DNA of 39,823 nt from assembly GCA_913061515.1 (NCBI GenBank), contig CAJXSF010000030.1, positions 1-39,823 of the forward strand, written 5' to 3'. Below the pieces are notes generated by a model. The model ran no database searches. It had not been told where the DNA came from and saw only the letters and a program-made list of their open reading frames with translations. The position numbers and the translations under genes were made by a program. This stretch comes from an uncultured Gammaproteobacteria bacterium (GTDB lineage: Bacteria; Pseudomonadota; Gammaproteobacteria; Pseudomonadales; Pseudohongiellaceae). Below, piece by piece: positions 7,920 through 17,144 of the stretch; the first letter of the stretch is position 1, and each line of letters starts with the position of its first letter.

Positions 7920-10916
7920 ATGACACTGTTCCTCCGCACTACAACACTCCTAAGCCTTGCCTTCGCACTCATCTTGCTCAATACAACAGTGCTTGCCCCG
8001 CAGGCGGTTGCGCAGAGTATCAATTTAACACCAGAACAAATTGCCCAGCTGCAAGCATTAAGTCCTGCGCAGCGAGAGGCACTTCTTAATAGCCTTGAGC
8101 AGACAAGCAATGCCGGGCAACAGCAAACCCCCGTTACTAATCCTGTGACCGTAGAGCCTCGCACTGTGATTACGGGTCAGCAAAATGTTGGTGAAGTAGA
8201 AACTGGCACACAGCAATCTCAGCAGGGCTCGCAGAACATTCGCAATCAACAAAATCCCATTACTCAGCAATATTCACGTGAACGCTCGTTGAACCAGCAG
8301 CCAAATGTGAACCCAAACAACAACGCGAACCAGGACGGTCAACAGCTCCAACAAGTTTCCCAGAAGAACAATCAGTTTGTCGCAGAGCAATTTACCCCAC
8401 TAGAGGAGCCTGCCCCACTAACACAATTTGGGTATGAGCTATTTGCTGGTACTCCAACCACGTTCGCCCCAGCAACCAATATCCCAGTGCCCGCAAACTA
8501 TGTCATGGGCCCAGGGGATACGGTTGTGATACAACTTTACGGTCAACGTAACCTGACGCACGAACTGGTAATCACTCGCGAAGGCATGTTGATGTTCCCC
8601 GAAATTGGCCCGGTGGCAGTTACCGGTTTGAGTTTCGGTGAGATGCGCGAACAGATTCAAAATATCGTGAGCAATCAACTTATAGGGCAGAGCGCCTCTG
8701 TCACTATGGGAGCCTTACGTTCCATCAATATTTTTGTTCTAGGCGAAGCCTACAGACCCGGTTCTTACACCGTCAGCTCACTGAGTACTATGACCAACGC
8801 ACTGTTTGTTAGTGGTGGCATAACGAATGTGGGCTCATTGCGCAGCATCCGTTTAATGCGTAGCGGAGAGTTAATCACGGAACTCGATCTTTATGACCTG
8901 CTGTTGCGTGGTGACACGAGTGGTGACGCAAGGCTACAACCCGGAGATGTAATTTTTATTCCCCCGATTGGTCGTACGGTAGGTATCACGGGTGAGGTAA
9001 AACGGCCAGCAATTTTCGAGTTACGTAACGAAACCAATGCCGCGCAAGCTTTAGAGCTAACCGGTGGTTTACTTCCCACTGCGTTTCCGCAAGCCTCTCG
9101 CATTGAGCGTATCAATCAACTGGGTGAAAGAACTGTAATTGATGTGGATCTCTCTGCACAATCTAGCGCAAGCACCACGCTTGCCGATGGCGATATCATC
9201 GATATTGCCTCAGTCCTAGACCAAGTCGAGAGCGTGGTGGTCTTGCGCGGACATGTAAGTCGCCCAGGCAGTTTTCAATGGCGAGACGGTTTGCGGGTCA
9301 GCGATGTAGTGCCTTCGATTACTAGCATGTTGCCAGACCCAGATCTTGGTTTTGCGCTTATCGCGCGTGAGATGCAACCTACGCGCCGCATTGAATTGCT
9401 ATACGTAAACTTGGGGCAGGCAATTAATAATTCAGGTACGGAAGCGGACATAGCGTTTCAGCCACGGGATATTCTTCATACATTCGGTGCAAGCCAGAAT
9501 CGACAAGCTCAATTAGAAGATCTATTAGACCGCTTGCGCGAACAAGCCAGCTTTAACAATCCACCACTTATTGTAAGCGTTAGCGGAAATGTGCGTTTTC
9601 CTGGTGAATATCCCTTAGTTCGCGACATGACCTTAGATGATGCAATTAGTTTTGCTGGAGGCTTAGCACCAAACAGCAATTTAGAAAATATTCTGATTGA
9701 GCGCCAAGTTAATCGACGTGGCATTATCACTTTACAAAGTGCAGCGCTTAGTCCCCAAACCTTACGAACTGTCTCGCGAGTATTGCTCCGAGAGCAAGAT
9801 GAAGTGATTGTGTTAAGTGCCAATGAGCCTCGCGAAGACCTGCTTGCCCCAACGCTGGCAAAGATTCGCGCTCAAGCAACTGCCGAAGAGCCTACACGTA
9901 TTGTAGGTATCAGTGGCAGCGTACGTTTCCCAGGTGACTATCCTTTGTTGGATGGCCTAGATGTAGAAGGCTTAATCAGCTTAGCCGGTGGAATGAGCGA
10001 AAGCGCTGAAAGACGCAACGCCGAGGTGACCCGATACGATGCCGAGCCAGCGGCAGGGCGAGTAGTGGCCCATGTCAACATCGATCTGCAGTCGAATACT
10101 CAGGACGGTCGTAGTTTTAAGCTAGCGCCTTTTGATCAGTTAGTGATTAGGCAAATGCCAAATTGGACAGACAACGAGTACATCGATATAGAGGGCGAGG
10201 TGAATGCCCCGGGCCGCTATTCAATCACTAAAGAAGATACCATCGCAACTATCATTAATCGGGCTGGCGGTCTTACCGATTATGCAGAGCCAAGAGCTGC
10301 TATTTTTCTGCGGGAAGAACTACGAGAAAACGAGCAACGCATGCTAGAAGAATTTCGAGACCGACTGGAGCGCGATATACTAACCCGCAATCTCCAACAA
10401 AGTACATCAGAAGAAGGCTCCCCGATACAATCAACCTCTGGCATTACTGATATGTTGGATAGAATTGCCGAGGTCAATGCGGTGGGGCGCCTTGTGGTGG
10501 ACGTTCCGCAAATACTAGCAGGCAATTTTGAGGAAGATGTAATTCTGCGCCCCGGTGATAGATTGTTGATTCCGAGAGCACAGCAAGAGATTTCAGTAAT
10601 TGGCGAGGTTCACCGTCCCACATCACATCTATTTGATCCACGACGTAGCGTTGCTGATTATATTTCGAGTAGTGGTGGATTTACCTCCGATGCCGACAAA
10701 GGCGAAGTATATGTTATCCGGGCGAGTGGTGAGGTAGTTGCGGTTAGTTCCGCTCGATGGTTCTTCCAAGAACGTCAGGGTTTAGAGGCGGGTGACAGTA
10801 TTGTGGTGCCATTTAATACTTACCAACCAAGCGGTTTGTATATTTGGCGGAATGTTTCGCAGATTCTTTTTAATATTTCTACTACTCTTCTGGCTATCGA
10901 GCGTGTAGCTAACTAA
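7920..10916 (+). CDS. Large SLBB-domain polysaccharide export protein (Wza/OtnA-like)
   Basis: A 998-residue periplasmic or outer-membrane export protein. A signal peptide (about residues 1-32, hydrophobic core LLSLAFALILLN, AVAQ-S cleavage type) has no lipobox cysteine, unlike classical Wza lipoproteins. A Gln/Asn-rich stretch (about 60-145) follows. The polysaccharide-export domain starts near 190 (ANYVMGPGDTVVIQLYG). I then see about seven SLBB-like repeats, starting near residues 270, 354, 438, 550, 659, 753 and 890, each with a G-x-V-x-x-P-G type turn and an AGG-type core. The C-terminus is hydrophobic (YIWRNVSQILFNISTTLLAI). Wza has one poly-export domain and two or three SLBB repeats, so this is a greatly extended form. 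It directly follows an ops site and precedes wzz. Likely role: the periplasm-spanning conduit for the polymer. Confidence 0.88.
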   Translation: MTLFLRTTTLLSLAFALILLNTTVLAPQAVAQSINLTPEQIAQLQALSPAQREALLNSLEQTSNAGQQQTPVTNPVTVEPRTVITGQQNVGEVETGTQQSQQGSQNIRNQQNPITQQYSRERSLNQQPNVNPNNNANQDGQQLQQVSQKNNQFVAEQFTPLEEPAPLTQFGYELFAGTPTTFAPATNIPVPANYVMGPGDTVVIQLYGQRNLTHELVITREGMLMFPEIGPVAVTGLSFGEMREQIQNIVSNQLIGQSASVTMGALRSINIFVLGEAYRPGSYTVSSLSTMTNALFVSGGITNVGSLRSIRLMRSGELITELDLYDLLLRGDTSGDARLQPGDVIFIPPIGRTVGITGEVKRPAIFELRNETNAAQALELTGGLLPTAFPQASRIERINQLGERTVIDVDLSAQSSASTTLADGDIIDIASVLDQVESVVVLRGHVSRPGSFQWRDGLRVSDVVPSITSMLPDPDLGFALIAREMQPTRRIELLYVNLGQAINNSGTEADIAFQPRDILHTFGASQNRQAQLEDLLDRLREQASFNNPPLIVSVSGNVRFPGEYPLVRDMTLDDAISFAGGLAPNSNLENILIERQVNRRGIITLQSAALSPQTLRTVSRVLLREQDEVIVLSANEPREDLLAPTLAKIRAQATAEEPTRIVGISGSVRFPGDYPLLDGLDVEGLISLAGGMSESAERRNAEVTRYDAEPAAGRVVAHVNIDLQSNTQDGRSFKLAPFDQLVIRQMPNWTDNEYIDIEGEVNAPGRYSITKEDTIATIINRAGGLTDYAEPRAAIFLREELRENEQRMLEEFRDRLERDILTRNLQQSTSEEGSPIQSTSGITDMLDRIAEVNAVGRLVVDVPQILAGNFEEDVILRPGDRLLIPRAQQEISVIGEVHRPTSHLFDPRRSVADYISSSGGFTSDADKGEVYVIRASGEVVAVSSARWFFQERQGLEAGDSIVVPFNTYQPSGLYIWRNVSQILFNISTTLLAIERVAN

Positions 10917-11321
10917 TTTTCGCAAATATAGATAACAACGAATTTAAGTAAAATTGCAAATCGATTTCTATGGTTCGTCCAATCGATCACATTAATCTAG
11001 TAAGCAAATGCTAGTATTTGAAAACCAAATTTTAAATGTATGTTTATAACGCCTAAGTGCGACTGTAGACTTTTCTAGGAATCTATAAGTAAAAAAAATA
11101 TCTTTATCTAGTTAAGAATACTGATTGTATTATTAGTTTAAAAATTTTAATTCTAGCTTCATAAATCAAAAATACTGGACTAAGTTGTCTTCGCAAACGG
11201 AAACAGAAAACGAAACTATGCTTACAAAACTTATTATAAAGATAGAAAAGAATTGCTTATGAAATGCTGTAAAACAAAGTTGAGCAGCTTAACTGAATGT
11301 CAAAGGATATAATCGAATCCT
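10917..11321. other. A+T-rich spacer between export gene and wzz, nothing recognised
   Basis: About 405 bp with frequent stops in all frames and no recognisable decayed gene. Base composition falls sharply here and stays low until about 31.7 kb, so this is the left boundary of the A+T-rich cassette. I see no convincing terminator, so wzz may be read from the upstream ops-controlled transcript or from a local promoter. Confidence 0.55.
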
Positions 11322-12305
11322 ATGGATGAACTAAAACCAAAAAGCCTTGATGAACGATTTGTTCCAGGAGAAATTGCTTATGTTTCTGATGATGAAATTA
11401 ATCTTAAAGAAATATTAGGAATAGTCTGGGCGGAAAAAAAACTAATTAGTATAGTAACATCCATTGCATTATTGATATCAATCACTGTTTCCTTAATGCT
11501 ACCTGAAATTTATCGGGCGGAAATTGTACTTGCACAGGCTGATACCGAGCAAGGGGCCTCGGGATTGTTAAGTCAGCTAGGAGGTGCTGCCGCATTGCTT
11601 GGTGTCGATGTAGGAAGTAATTCTGGTGATCATTTAAGCACAGCTATCGCAGTGCTGCAATCAAGGCAATTCATTAATCAATTTATTGAACGAAACAATA
11701 TGCTTATTCCTCTTTTTGCTGAAAAGTGGAATAAAATTGAGCAAATCGCTGAAATCGATTCTAGTATATATAGTTTAGATACTAATGAGTGGTTGTTAAA
11801 AAATGGTCAACCTTCAGAGGAGGAGGCCTATCAAAAGTTCCGTAATGCTCTTACGGTATCTGGTCCTGATCGAAATACGGGAATTATCACTGCAGCTTTA
11901 ACATGGCACAACCCAAAAGAAGCTGCGGCATGGCTAAATAGTCTAATTGAAGACTTAAATCAAAATATGCGAATGCGTGATGTAAAAGAAGCAAGCAATG
12001 CTATTACTTATTTACAAAAACAACTAGAATCGACACAGCTAGTGGATTTGCGACAAGTTTTCTATCAGCTTATTGAGTCTCAAACTCGTATTACTATGTT
12101 GGCTGATGTGCGAGATGAATATGTGTTTCGGGTGATTGATCCTGCAGTTACCCCAGAGCGTAAAATTGAACCAAGGCGTTCTTTAATAGTAATTTTTGGA
12201 ACACTTTTGGGCTTTATGTTTTCTTTGCTCTGCGTATACGTCCTACAAGTATTACGCAATTGGAAAGTAATTTCTGTAGTTAGTAAGGTACAGAAGAGTC
12301 AATAA
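11322..12305 (+). CDS. wzz: Wzz-type polysaccharide chain-length determinant
   Basis: Inner-membrane polysaccharide co-polymerase (PCP1 type) that sets the length of Wzy-made polymer. There is an N-terminal membrane segment at about 40-60 (LISIVTSIALLISITVSLML) followed by the PEIYRAEIVLAQ start of the periplasmic domain. A long helical periplasmic region follows (ASNAITYLQKQLESTQLVDL). A second membrane segment near 288-312 is preceded by the proline-rich DPAVTPERKIEPRRS motif typical of Wzz. No Walker or tyrosine-kinase domain follows, so it is not a Wzc/BYK protein. At 327 residues it is a normal Wzz length. The ribosome site AAAGGA is unusually distant (about 16 nt). It converges with galE across 79 bp. 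Confidence 0.92.
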   Translation: MDELKPKSLDERFVPGEIAYVSDDEINLKEILGIVWAEKKLISIVTSIALLISITVSLMLPEIYRAEIVLAQADTEQGASGLLSQLGGAAALLGVDVGSNSGDHLSTAIAVLQSRQFINQFIERNNMLIPLFAEKWNKIEQIAEIDSSIYSLDTNEWLLKNGQPSEEEAYQKFRNALTVSGPDRNTGIITAALTWHNPKEAAAWLNSLIEDLNQNMRMRDVKEASNAITYLQKQLESTQLVDLRQVFYQLIESQTRITMLADVRDEYVFRVIDPAVTPERKIEPRRSLIVIFGTLLGFMFSLLCVYVLQVLRNWKVISVVSKVQKSQ

Positions 12306-12384
12306 TTTTCCAAGTTTATAGTTAGATTTATCTAGTATTTATGCCTAGAGATTATATTGCTCGGAAATATTTGTTCTTGAAAGG

Positions 12385-13356
12385 TTATATATTAAAGAAT
12401 CTTTCCCAGCGCCATGCATGCTCAATTATATTCTTAATTTCAGTATATTGGGGACGCCAGCCTAGCCTCTCATGCGCAAGTCTTGAATCAGCGATCAAAC
12501 GTGAGGGATCTCCGTCTCGACGAGGAGAGTCTACTTGGAAGATTATTTGTCCGGTAACTTTTTCAGCCGTCTCTATTATTTCCTTAACAGAGAAGCCATT
12601 TCCATTTCCCAAATTGTATGACTGGCTATCTTCACCCCTTAGTAACGATAATAAAGCTAACCAATGAGCTGAGCAGATATCATTGACATGAATATAATCT
12701 CTGATGCAGGTACCGTCTGGTGTGTCATAGTCACGACCGAAAACATTTATGTGTGAAAGTTTTCCTTTGGCGGCTTGTAAGATTAGGGGGATGAGATGAG
12801 TTTCTGGATTGTGCCTCTCACCTAATTGTCCTTCGGGGTCAGCACCTGCTGCGTTAAAATAACGAAGACAAACTGACTTTATGCCAAAGGCTCGGTCATA
12901 GTCGCCAAGCAATTGCTCTACCATTAATTTAGTTCGGCCGTAGGGGTTTATAGGCAGTTGTGTGTGTGTTTCGTCTATTGGATTATAGATGGGCTCGCCA
13001 AAAATAGCTGCGCTTGAGGAGAAGATGAAATACTTGATCTTGTGTTTTTTCATAGAATTTAACAAGGATAAAGTGTTGACAAAATTATTCCTGTAATAAT
13101 CATCCGGATGTTGTACTGACTCAGCAACTTGAATGAGAGAGGCAAAATGCATAACCGCATCGAAACCACGCGCTAACAAAGAGTCCAATAGCACTGGATC
13201 GCCATAATCACCTTGTACGAAATCTCCAATCAAGACAGCGTCTCGGTGTCCAGACGCTAGATTGTCGAGTGTAGTTACATAGCATTTTTTCTGTCCAAGC
13301 ATTTTCACCATGTGTGAGCCAATATATCCAGCACCACCAATAACTAAAATTTTCAT
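12385..13356 (-). CDS. galE: UDP-glucose 4-epimerase GalE-like
   Basis: Extended short-chain dehydrogenase that interconverts UDP-Glc/UDP-Gal, possibly also the HexNAc forms. The NAD motif GGAGYIGSHM is at residues 7-16. The catalytic Ser is in FSSSAAIFGEP and the Tyr/Lys pair in NPYGRTKLMVEQLLGDYD. The ending GWRPQYTEIKNIIEHAWRWE is typical. At 323 residues it is slightly shorter than E. coli GalE (338). It is the last gene of the long minus-strand unit, 6 bp after the preceding epimerase gene. Confidence 0.92.
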   Translation of the reverse strand: MKILVIGGAGYIGSHMVKMLGQKKCYVTTLDNLASGHRDAVLIGDFVQGDYGDPVLLDSLLARGFDAVMHFASLIQVAESVQHPDDYYRNNFVNTLSLLNSMKKHKIKYFIFSSSAAIFGEPIYNPIDETHTQLPINPYGRTKLMVEQLLGDYDRAFGIKSVCLRYFNAAGADPEGQLGERHNPETHLIPLILQAAKGKLSHINVFGRDYDTPDGTCIRDYIHVNDICSAHWLALLSLLRGEDSQSYNLGNGNGFSVKEIIETAEKVTGQIIFQVDSPRRDGDPSRLIADSRLAHERLGWRPQYTEIKNIIEHAWRWERFFNI

Positions 13357-13362
13357 AAATTT

Positions 13363-14358
13363 TCACTCAGTGAAATATAATGGTTTGTCATCATGATTTT
13401 CAATAAACTCATATTGAATTGTCTGCGCTAGTGCTTTTTCAATGTTGTAGGGCGCAATGAAATTCGTACTACTAATCCTTGTGTTGTATACAGAATCTGA
13501 ACAAAATTTCTTGATTCGAATCGAACTAATTGTGAATCGTTTTCCGGTGACTAGTCCAACTATGTCGAATCCTTTTCCAATTATAAATCCTAAGAAAAAT
13601 GGTATTCTAATTCCAATATTTTCAGGTTTTCCAAGAATACGATTTACGTGTGATACCAAAGCATTCATTGTGAAATCAGGTTTATCACTATAGTTGTATA
13701 TATGGATTCCAGGTTTGAAATTTATTGTGAACTCAATTAAAGCTGCTATGTTTTCCACATAGGCCATCGACTTTCTATTATTGCCATGACCTATCATTGC
13801 GAATTTTTTCGTGGCGATTTGCCGCAAAAGGTTGTAAACATTCCCTCTGTTTTGCTCACCAAAAATGACTGTGGGTCGAATAATCACGAGAGTACGTTCT
13901 TTTGGTGATTCTTCTTGCCAGTTCTTAAAAACCTGTTCTGCCTCGAATTTGGTCCGACCATATTCATTGTAAGGTGCAATAGTTCCTGATTCATCAGTAC
14001 CTATTGCTGCGAAACCATAGACGGCGACTGAACTAGTAAAGATAATTTTTTTTATATTTTTTTCGCGAGCAATTGTACATATATTTTTTGCTCCCCAAAC
14101 ATTAACATCTTGGTATAAACTCAACGGACGAATGTCATCTCGATGTTCTGCAGCTAAATTTATAATCACAGAATTTTCAGAAATTGTGCGGCGCAAGTGG
14201 TCAAGAGATCTTACGTCGCCAATGCTAACTAATTCGGGAAATTCTTTGCTTTGTGCTTTGTCAATAATTTTAATCGGCTGGAGTGTGTTTTTTCTTATCC
14301 TCCGAATTAGTCGTGTACCAACAAAACCGCTTCCGCCAATTACATCAATCTTTTGCAT
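13363..14358 (-). CDS. NAD-dependent epimerase/dehydratase (extended SDR)
   Basis: A sugar-nucleotide modifying SDR of 331 residues. The glycine motif GGSGFVGTRLI is at about 8-18, the active-site Ser in IFTSSVAVYGF, and Y-x-x-x-K in YNEYGRTKFEAEQ. It resembles epimerases that sit next to WbpL/WecA-type initiators in Pseudomonas O-antigen clusters (WbpV/Gne-like), but I cannot fix the substrate. A hydrophobic stretch near 245-270 (GIRIPFFLGFIIGKGFDIVG) is common in that subgroup. It is adjacent to galE, so two C4-epimerase-type genes end the operon. Confidence 0.8.
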   Translation of the reverse strand: MQKIDVIGGSGFVGTRLIRRIRKNTLQPIKIIDKAQSKEFPELVSIGDVRSLDHLRRTISENSVIINLAAEHRDDIRPLSLYQDVNVWGAKNICTIAREKNIKKIIFTSSVAVYGFAAIGTDESGTIAPYNEYGRTKFEAEQVFKNWQEESPKERTLVIIRPTVIFGEQNRGNVYNLLRQIATKKFAMIGHGNNRKSMAYVENIAALIEFTINFKPGIHIYNYSDKPDFTMNALVSHVNRILGKPENIGIRIPFFLGFIIGKGFDIVGLVTGKRFTISSIRIKKFCSDSVYNTRISSTNFIAPYNIEKALAQTIQYEFIENHDDKPLYFTE

Positions 14359-14512
14359 CTACACTGCATTCCTCTAAAATCTATAAAATTGTATTGTGTT
14401 AGTCTATGGATAAGCTATTTTGATATTTCACACAACCGTATATGCTTAGAAAGCAATTGCACGAATTCTAGTCAAATCTGAACTTTATCAGTTGGGATAT
14501 TTGCGATCAGGT

Positions 14513-15379
14513 TTATGTGCGTAAAAATCTTTCGTAAATCCATCCACGGCAAAAAGAAGGTAATATAAAGACAGTTGCGCGACTAATTCCGTGCACTATA
14601 GCCATAGGTAAAGATTTTATTCCAGTACGAACCAAGTGGCGCTGCAGTGATATTTCCGCAGTAGCGTACTTTAAACCACCTCGACGTGAATACATCTCCT
14701 TTCCTGCAGTAGCAAAAACAAGTATGTTAGGAAGATTTAACGCTCTCGCACCATTTGAAAGCATCTGTGCCCAAAGAGCATAATCTTCTTTCAGGTGAAT
14801 GTGTGGATAGCCACCATTTTGTATCGCGAATTCTGTTTTATACACTACGGTCATATGATTGAATGGATTGCGATAGGAGGCGTACCTCATAATGTCAGAG
14901 TGATTCTCGACAGTGCGTCTAACTGCTAACGGTTTGCCATAAACATCTATTTCTTGAATTGCTCCCCCTACTATGTCAATTGTGTTGTCGCTTCGAGCTA
15001 TTGCATTTGCTTGTAGAGCAAAACGTTCGGGGTCGTTATAGTCGTCGGCATCAGCGCGTGCTACCCATTTAGTGCGAACTTTGGTCAGCCCAGCGTTGAG
15101 CGCTTTCGCTAGTCCCACATTAACAGGAAGGTGTAGAGTTTCTAGTTTATATTCGGATTCCAAACTAGTAATTATTTTACCTAGTGGGTTTGGGACTTGG
15201 CCATCTACCACTAAGACAAAAGCATTTGGAAGTAAGGTATTCTCAAAGACGCTTTGTACTGCGCGTTTAAACAATGTGATGTCATCGTTTTTGTACACAG
15301 CCATTAGGACTGTAAATCCTCCAGGGAAGGAATCGGGCGAAATTGAGTTGTTTTTAATATCATTCACATTCGAATCCAT
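14513..15379 (-). CDS. Family 2 glycosyltransferase
   Basis: GT-A glycosyltransferase of 288 residues from the ATG at 15379 (MDSNVNDIKNN). The frame is open to 15424, but that would read far into the upstream gene. The GT2 core starts FTVLMAVYKNDD, then LPVNVGLAKALNAGL, and the metal-binding motif ARADADDYNDPERF (D-x-D). The C-terminus has a hydrophobic stretch (ISRATVFILPSFCRGW). The start overlaps the end of the upstream fucosyltransferase gene by 16 nt and lacks a clear ribosome site, suggesting coupled translation. Donor and acceptor are unknown; rhamnosyl, galactosyl or HexNAc transfer are all possible. Confidence 0.88.
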   Translation of the reverse strand: MDSNVNDIKNNSISPDSFPGGFTVLMAVYKNDDITLFKRAVQSVFENTLLPNAFVLVVDGQVPNPLGKIITSLESEYKLETLHLPVNVGLAKALNAGLTKVRTKWVARADADDYNDPERFALQANAIARSDNTIDIVGGAIQEIDVYGKPLAVRRTVENHSDIMRYASYRNPFNHMTVVYKTEFAIQNGGYPHIHLKEDYALWAQMLSNGARALNLPNILVFATAGKEMYSRRGGLKYATAEISLQRHLVRTGIKSLPMAIVHGISRATVFILPSFCRGWIYERFLRT

Positions 15380-16251
15380 GTGTTTGGAATCAGGTCTTGT
15401 GTGTTTCTGCCATCTGCAAACCAATGTGCAGGAGCAATTACTGTTTTGTCCTTTCTAGGATTTAACCAAGCTCCCCACCAACTGAAGGAACTGTTAGCAA
15501 TTATGTGGTGTTTGCACATTGACATCAATTGCATATCATTGTAGCTGTTAACACCCTTGTTGTGGCTAACCAGTGTAATATTTGCATATCTAGAGGCAAA
15601 ATTTTCATTGACCCACTCAAAATCGTCTGAAAACACAAAAAATTGGGCGTCAGGATATTGTTTAAGTATAGTGTTTATCGCTTGGTCATAATAGTTAAGA
15701 GAGCAGATGCCATGTGTAGCAAGTGTCTTGGAATTAGTAGTGTAGTCTCCGCGTCGTATATGAATGCTTATTGAATTAGTTTTACAAATTTTTTTCGCAA
15801 GTTCCTGATTTTTAGTATTCATCTTTTCTCGGAAAATAAAATCACTTCTTATAAGTTTTTCATGGTGTGAGAAATATCGCTCGCTTTGCCAATAACCATG
15901 CAAATACGCACCTTGCGCTGAGCGTTTGGTTAAGTTTGGTTGGTAATTGAAATTATACTCTGATATGAAATGGCGCCCACTCAACCAGGAAAAATATCTA
16001 TTACTAATTACTTGTCGAAACATCGGATTGCAACGCCAGAAGCCTAAGTAATTTGCAAGTTCTGCTTCGTTGACACCTTCAATATGCGCCTTAAATACTT
16101 TATTTATCTCAAGCCCATTGTGAGCTTTATATATATTAAACCCATCTATTGCAAACTTTAGTGGTAAATTTAAATCTTCTGCCAGCGCTCGAGCACAAGC
16201 GTATTGAAACATCTGATTACCTAAGCCGCCTATGAGATTACCTATAATCAT
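15364..16251 (-). CDS. Alpha-1,2-fucosyltransferase (GT11)
   Basis: Transfers L-fucose from GDP-fucose, probably in alpha-1,2 linkage. The GT11 N-terminus IGNLIGGLGNQMFQYACARAL and the GDP-fucose binding motif SIHIRRGDY near residue 165 are intact. So are the later motifs FFVFSDDFEWV, QLMSMCKHHIIANSSFSWWGAWL and VIAPAHWF. At 295 residues it has the family length. The substrate is supplied by gmd and fcl at the head of the same operon, so fucose in the repeat unit is well supported. Confidence 0.94.
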   Translation of the reverse strand: MIIGNLIGGLGNQMFQYACARALAEDLNLPLKFAIDGFNIYKAHNGLEINKVFKAHIEGVNEAELANYLGFWRCNPMFRQVISNRYFSWLSGRHFISEYNFNYQPNLTKRSAQGAYLHGYWQSERYFSHHEKLIRSDFIFREKMNTKNQELAKKICKTNSISIHIRRGDYTTNSKTLATHGICSLNYYDQAINTILKQYPDAQFFVFSDDFEWVNENFASRYANITLVSHNKGVNSYNDMQLMSMCKHHIIANSSFSWWGAWLNPRKDKTVIAPAHWFADGRNTQDLIPNTWIRM

Positions 16252-16283
16252 AATATTCCTTTTAGAAACCGCACTATTATAGT

Positions 16284-17132
16284 CTATATTTTAAATAGGC
16301 TCATAAACTTATAAAAGGCAATAGTTAGCATTCGAAATGCTATCCAAAATAATTCTTCTGTAAAGTTCAATAAAGGGTGCAGTTCCGGATCAAGCCAATT
16401 CCTCGCCATACAATACTTTTTTGAGAGATACTTTTTTTCCGAAGTATAGACTTCACACAATTGATCTTTCATATTGTATGTAATTGAGTCCATTCGTCCG
16501 ACCGTTGATCCCATTTCAAGTTCTTTAGAATAATACCAACGAGAAGTTTTTAGTCTCAGTCTATAGTAAGTTTCTACATCAACTAACCACTTTAATTCTG
16601 TATCAAATTTCGGGTATATAGATTTTCTTACAATGAGGCACGAGGTTGGTCCAATTACATTTCGCTTAAATATGTAGGTTGGGAAATTACTTACAATAAA
16701 TTTCCGAAAAAGGAATGGAAGGTGAGGCCTATTGATTTTTCCGTTTATTGTAGTGAGAATACACTGCATAACCAAGACATCATAATCAGTTGTGATACTT
16801 TTAAGGCACTGAATTGTTCGAGATACGAATTCGGTAGTTAGGGGAAACTCATCATGATGTAAGAGAAGCAGGAACTCACCAGTCGCTGCTTTTAGTAAAG
16901 AATTCCAATTGAATACAGCGCCTAGTGCAGGAATGTTTCGGTGATAAGTTAAATTTAGCTCTCTATTTTTGTTAATGTGATTAACATGTTGACAAATAGC
17001 GCTGTTGTTTGAATCGTCAAAGACTATAATTTCTATTTCTGGATGGTTAAGCGGTTCTAGTTTTGTAAGAATGTTTTCAATACCTAATAGGTAGTTGTAT
17101 GCAGGAATTAAAATAGAAAGAGTTGCTGCCAT
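16284..17132 (-). CDS. Family 2 glycosyltransferase
   Basis: 282 residues with a GT2 N-terminus (LSILIPAYNYLLGIENILTKL), the first acidic site IIVFDDSNNS, and a catalytic-like LLLLHHDEFPL where D-x-D would be expected (H-H-D-E). The divergent metal motif is seen in some O-antigen GT2 enzymes. The C-terminal segment is hydrophobic (FWIAFRMLTIAFYKFMSLF). It lies 12 bp downstream of wzy. The sugar transferred is unknown. Confidence 0.85.
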   Translation of the reverse strand: MAATLSILIPAYNYLLGIENILTKLEPLNHPEIEIIVFDDSNNSAICQHVNHINKNRELNLTYHRNIPALGAVFNWNSLLKAATGEFLLLLHHDEFPLTTEFVSRTIQCLKSITTDYDVLVMQCILTTINGKINRPHLPFLFRKFIVSNFPTYIFKRNVIGPTSCLIVRKSIYPKFDTELKWLVDVETYYRLRLKTSRWYYSKELEMGSTVGRMDSITYNMKDQLCEVYTSEKKYLSKKYCMARNWLDPELHPLLNFTEELFWIAFRMLTIAFYKFMSLFKI

Positions 17133-17144
17133 AAGTATGTGGAG

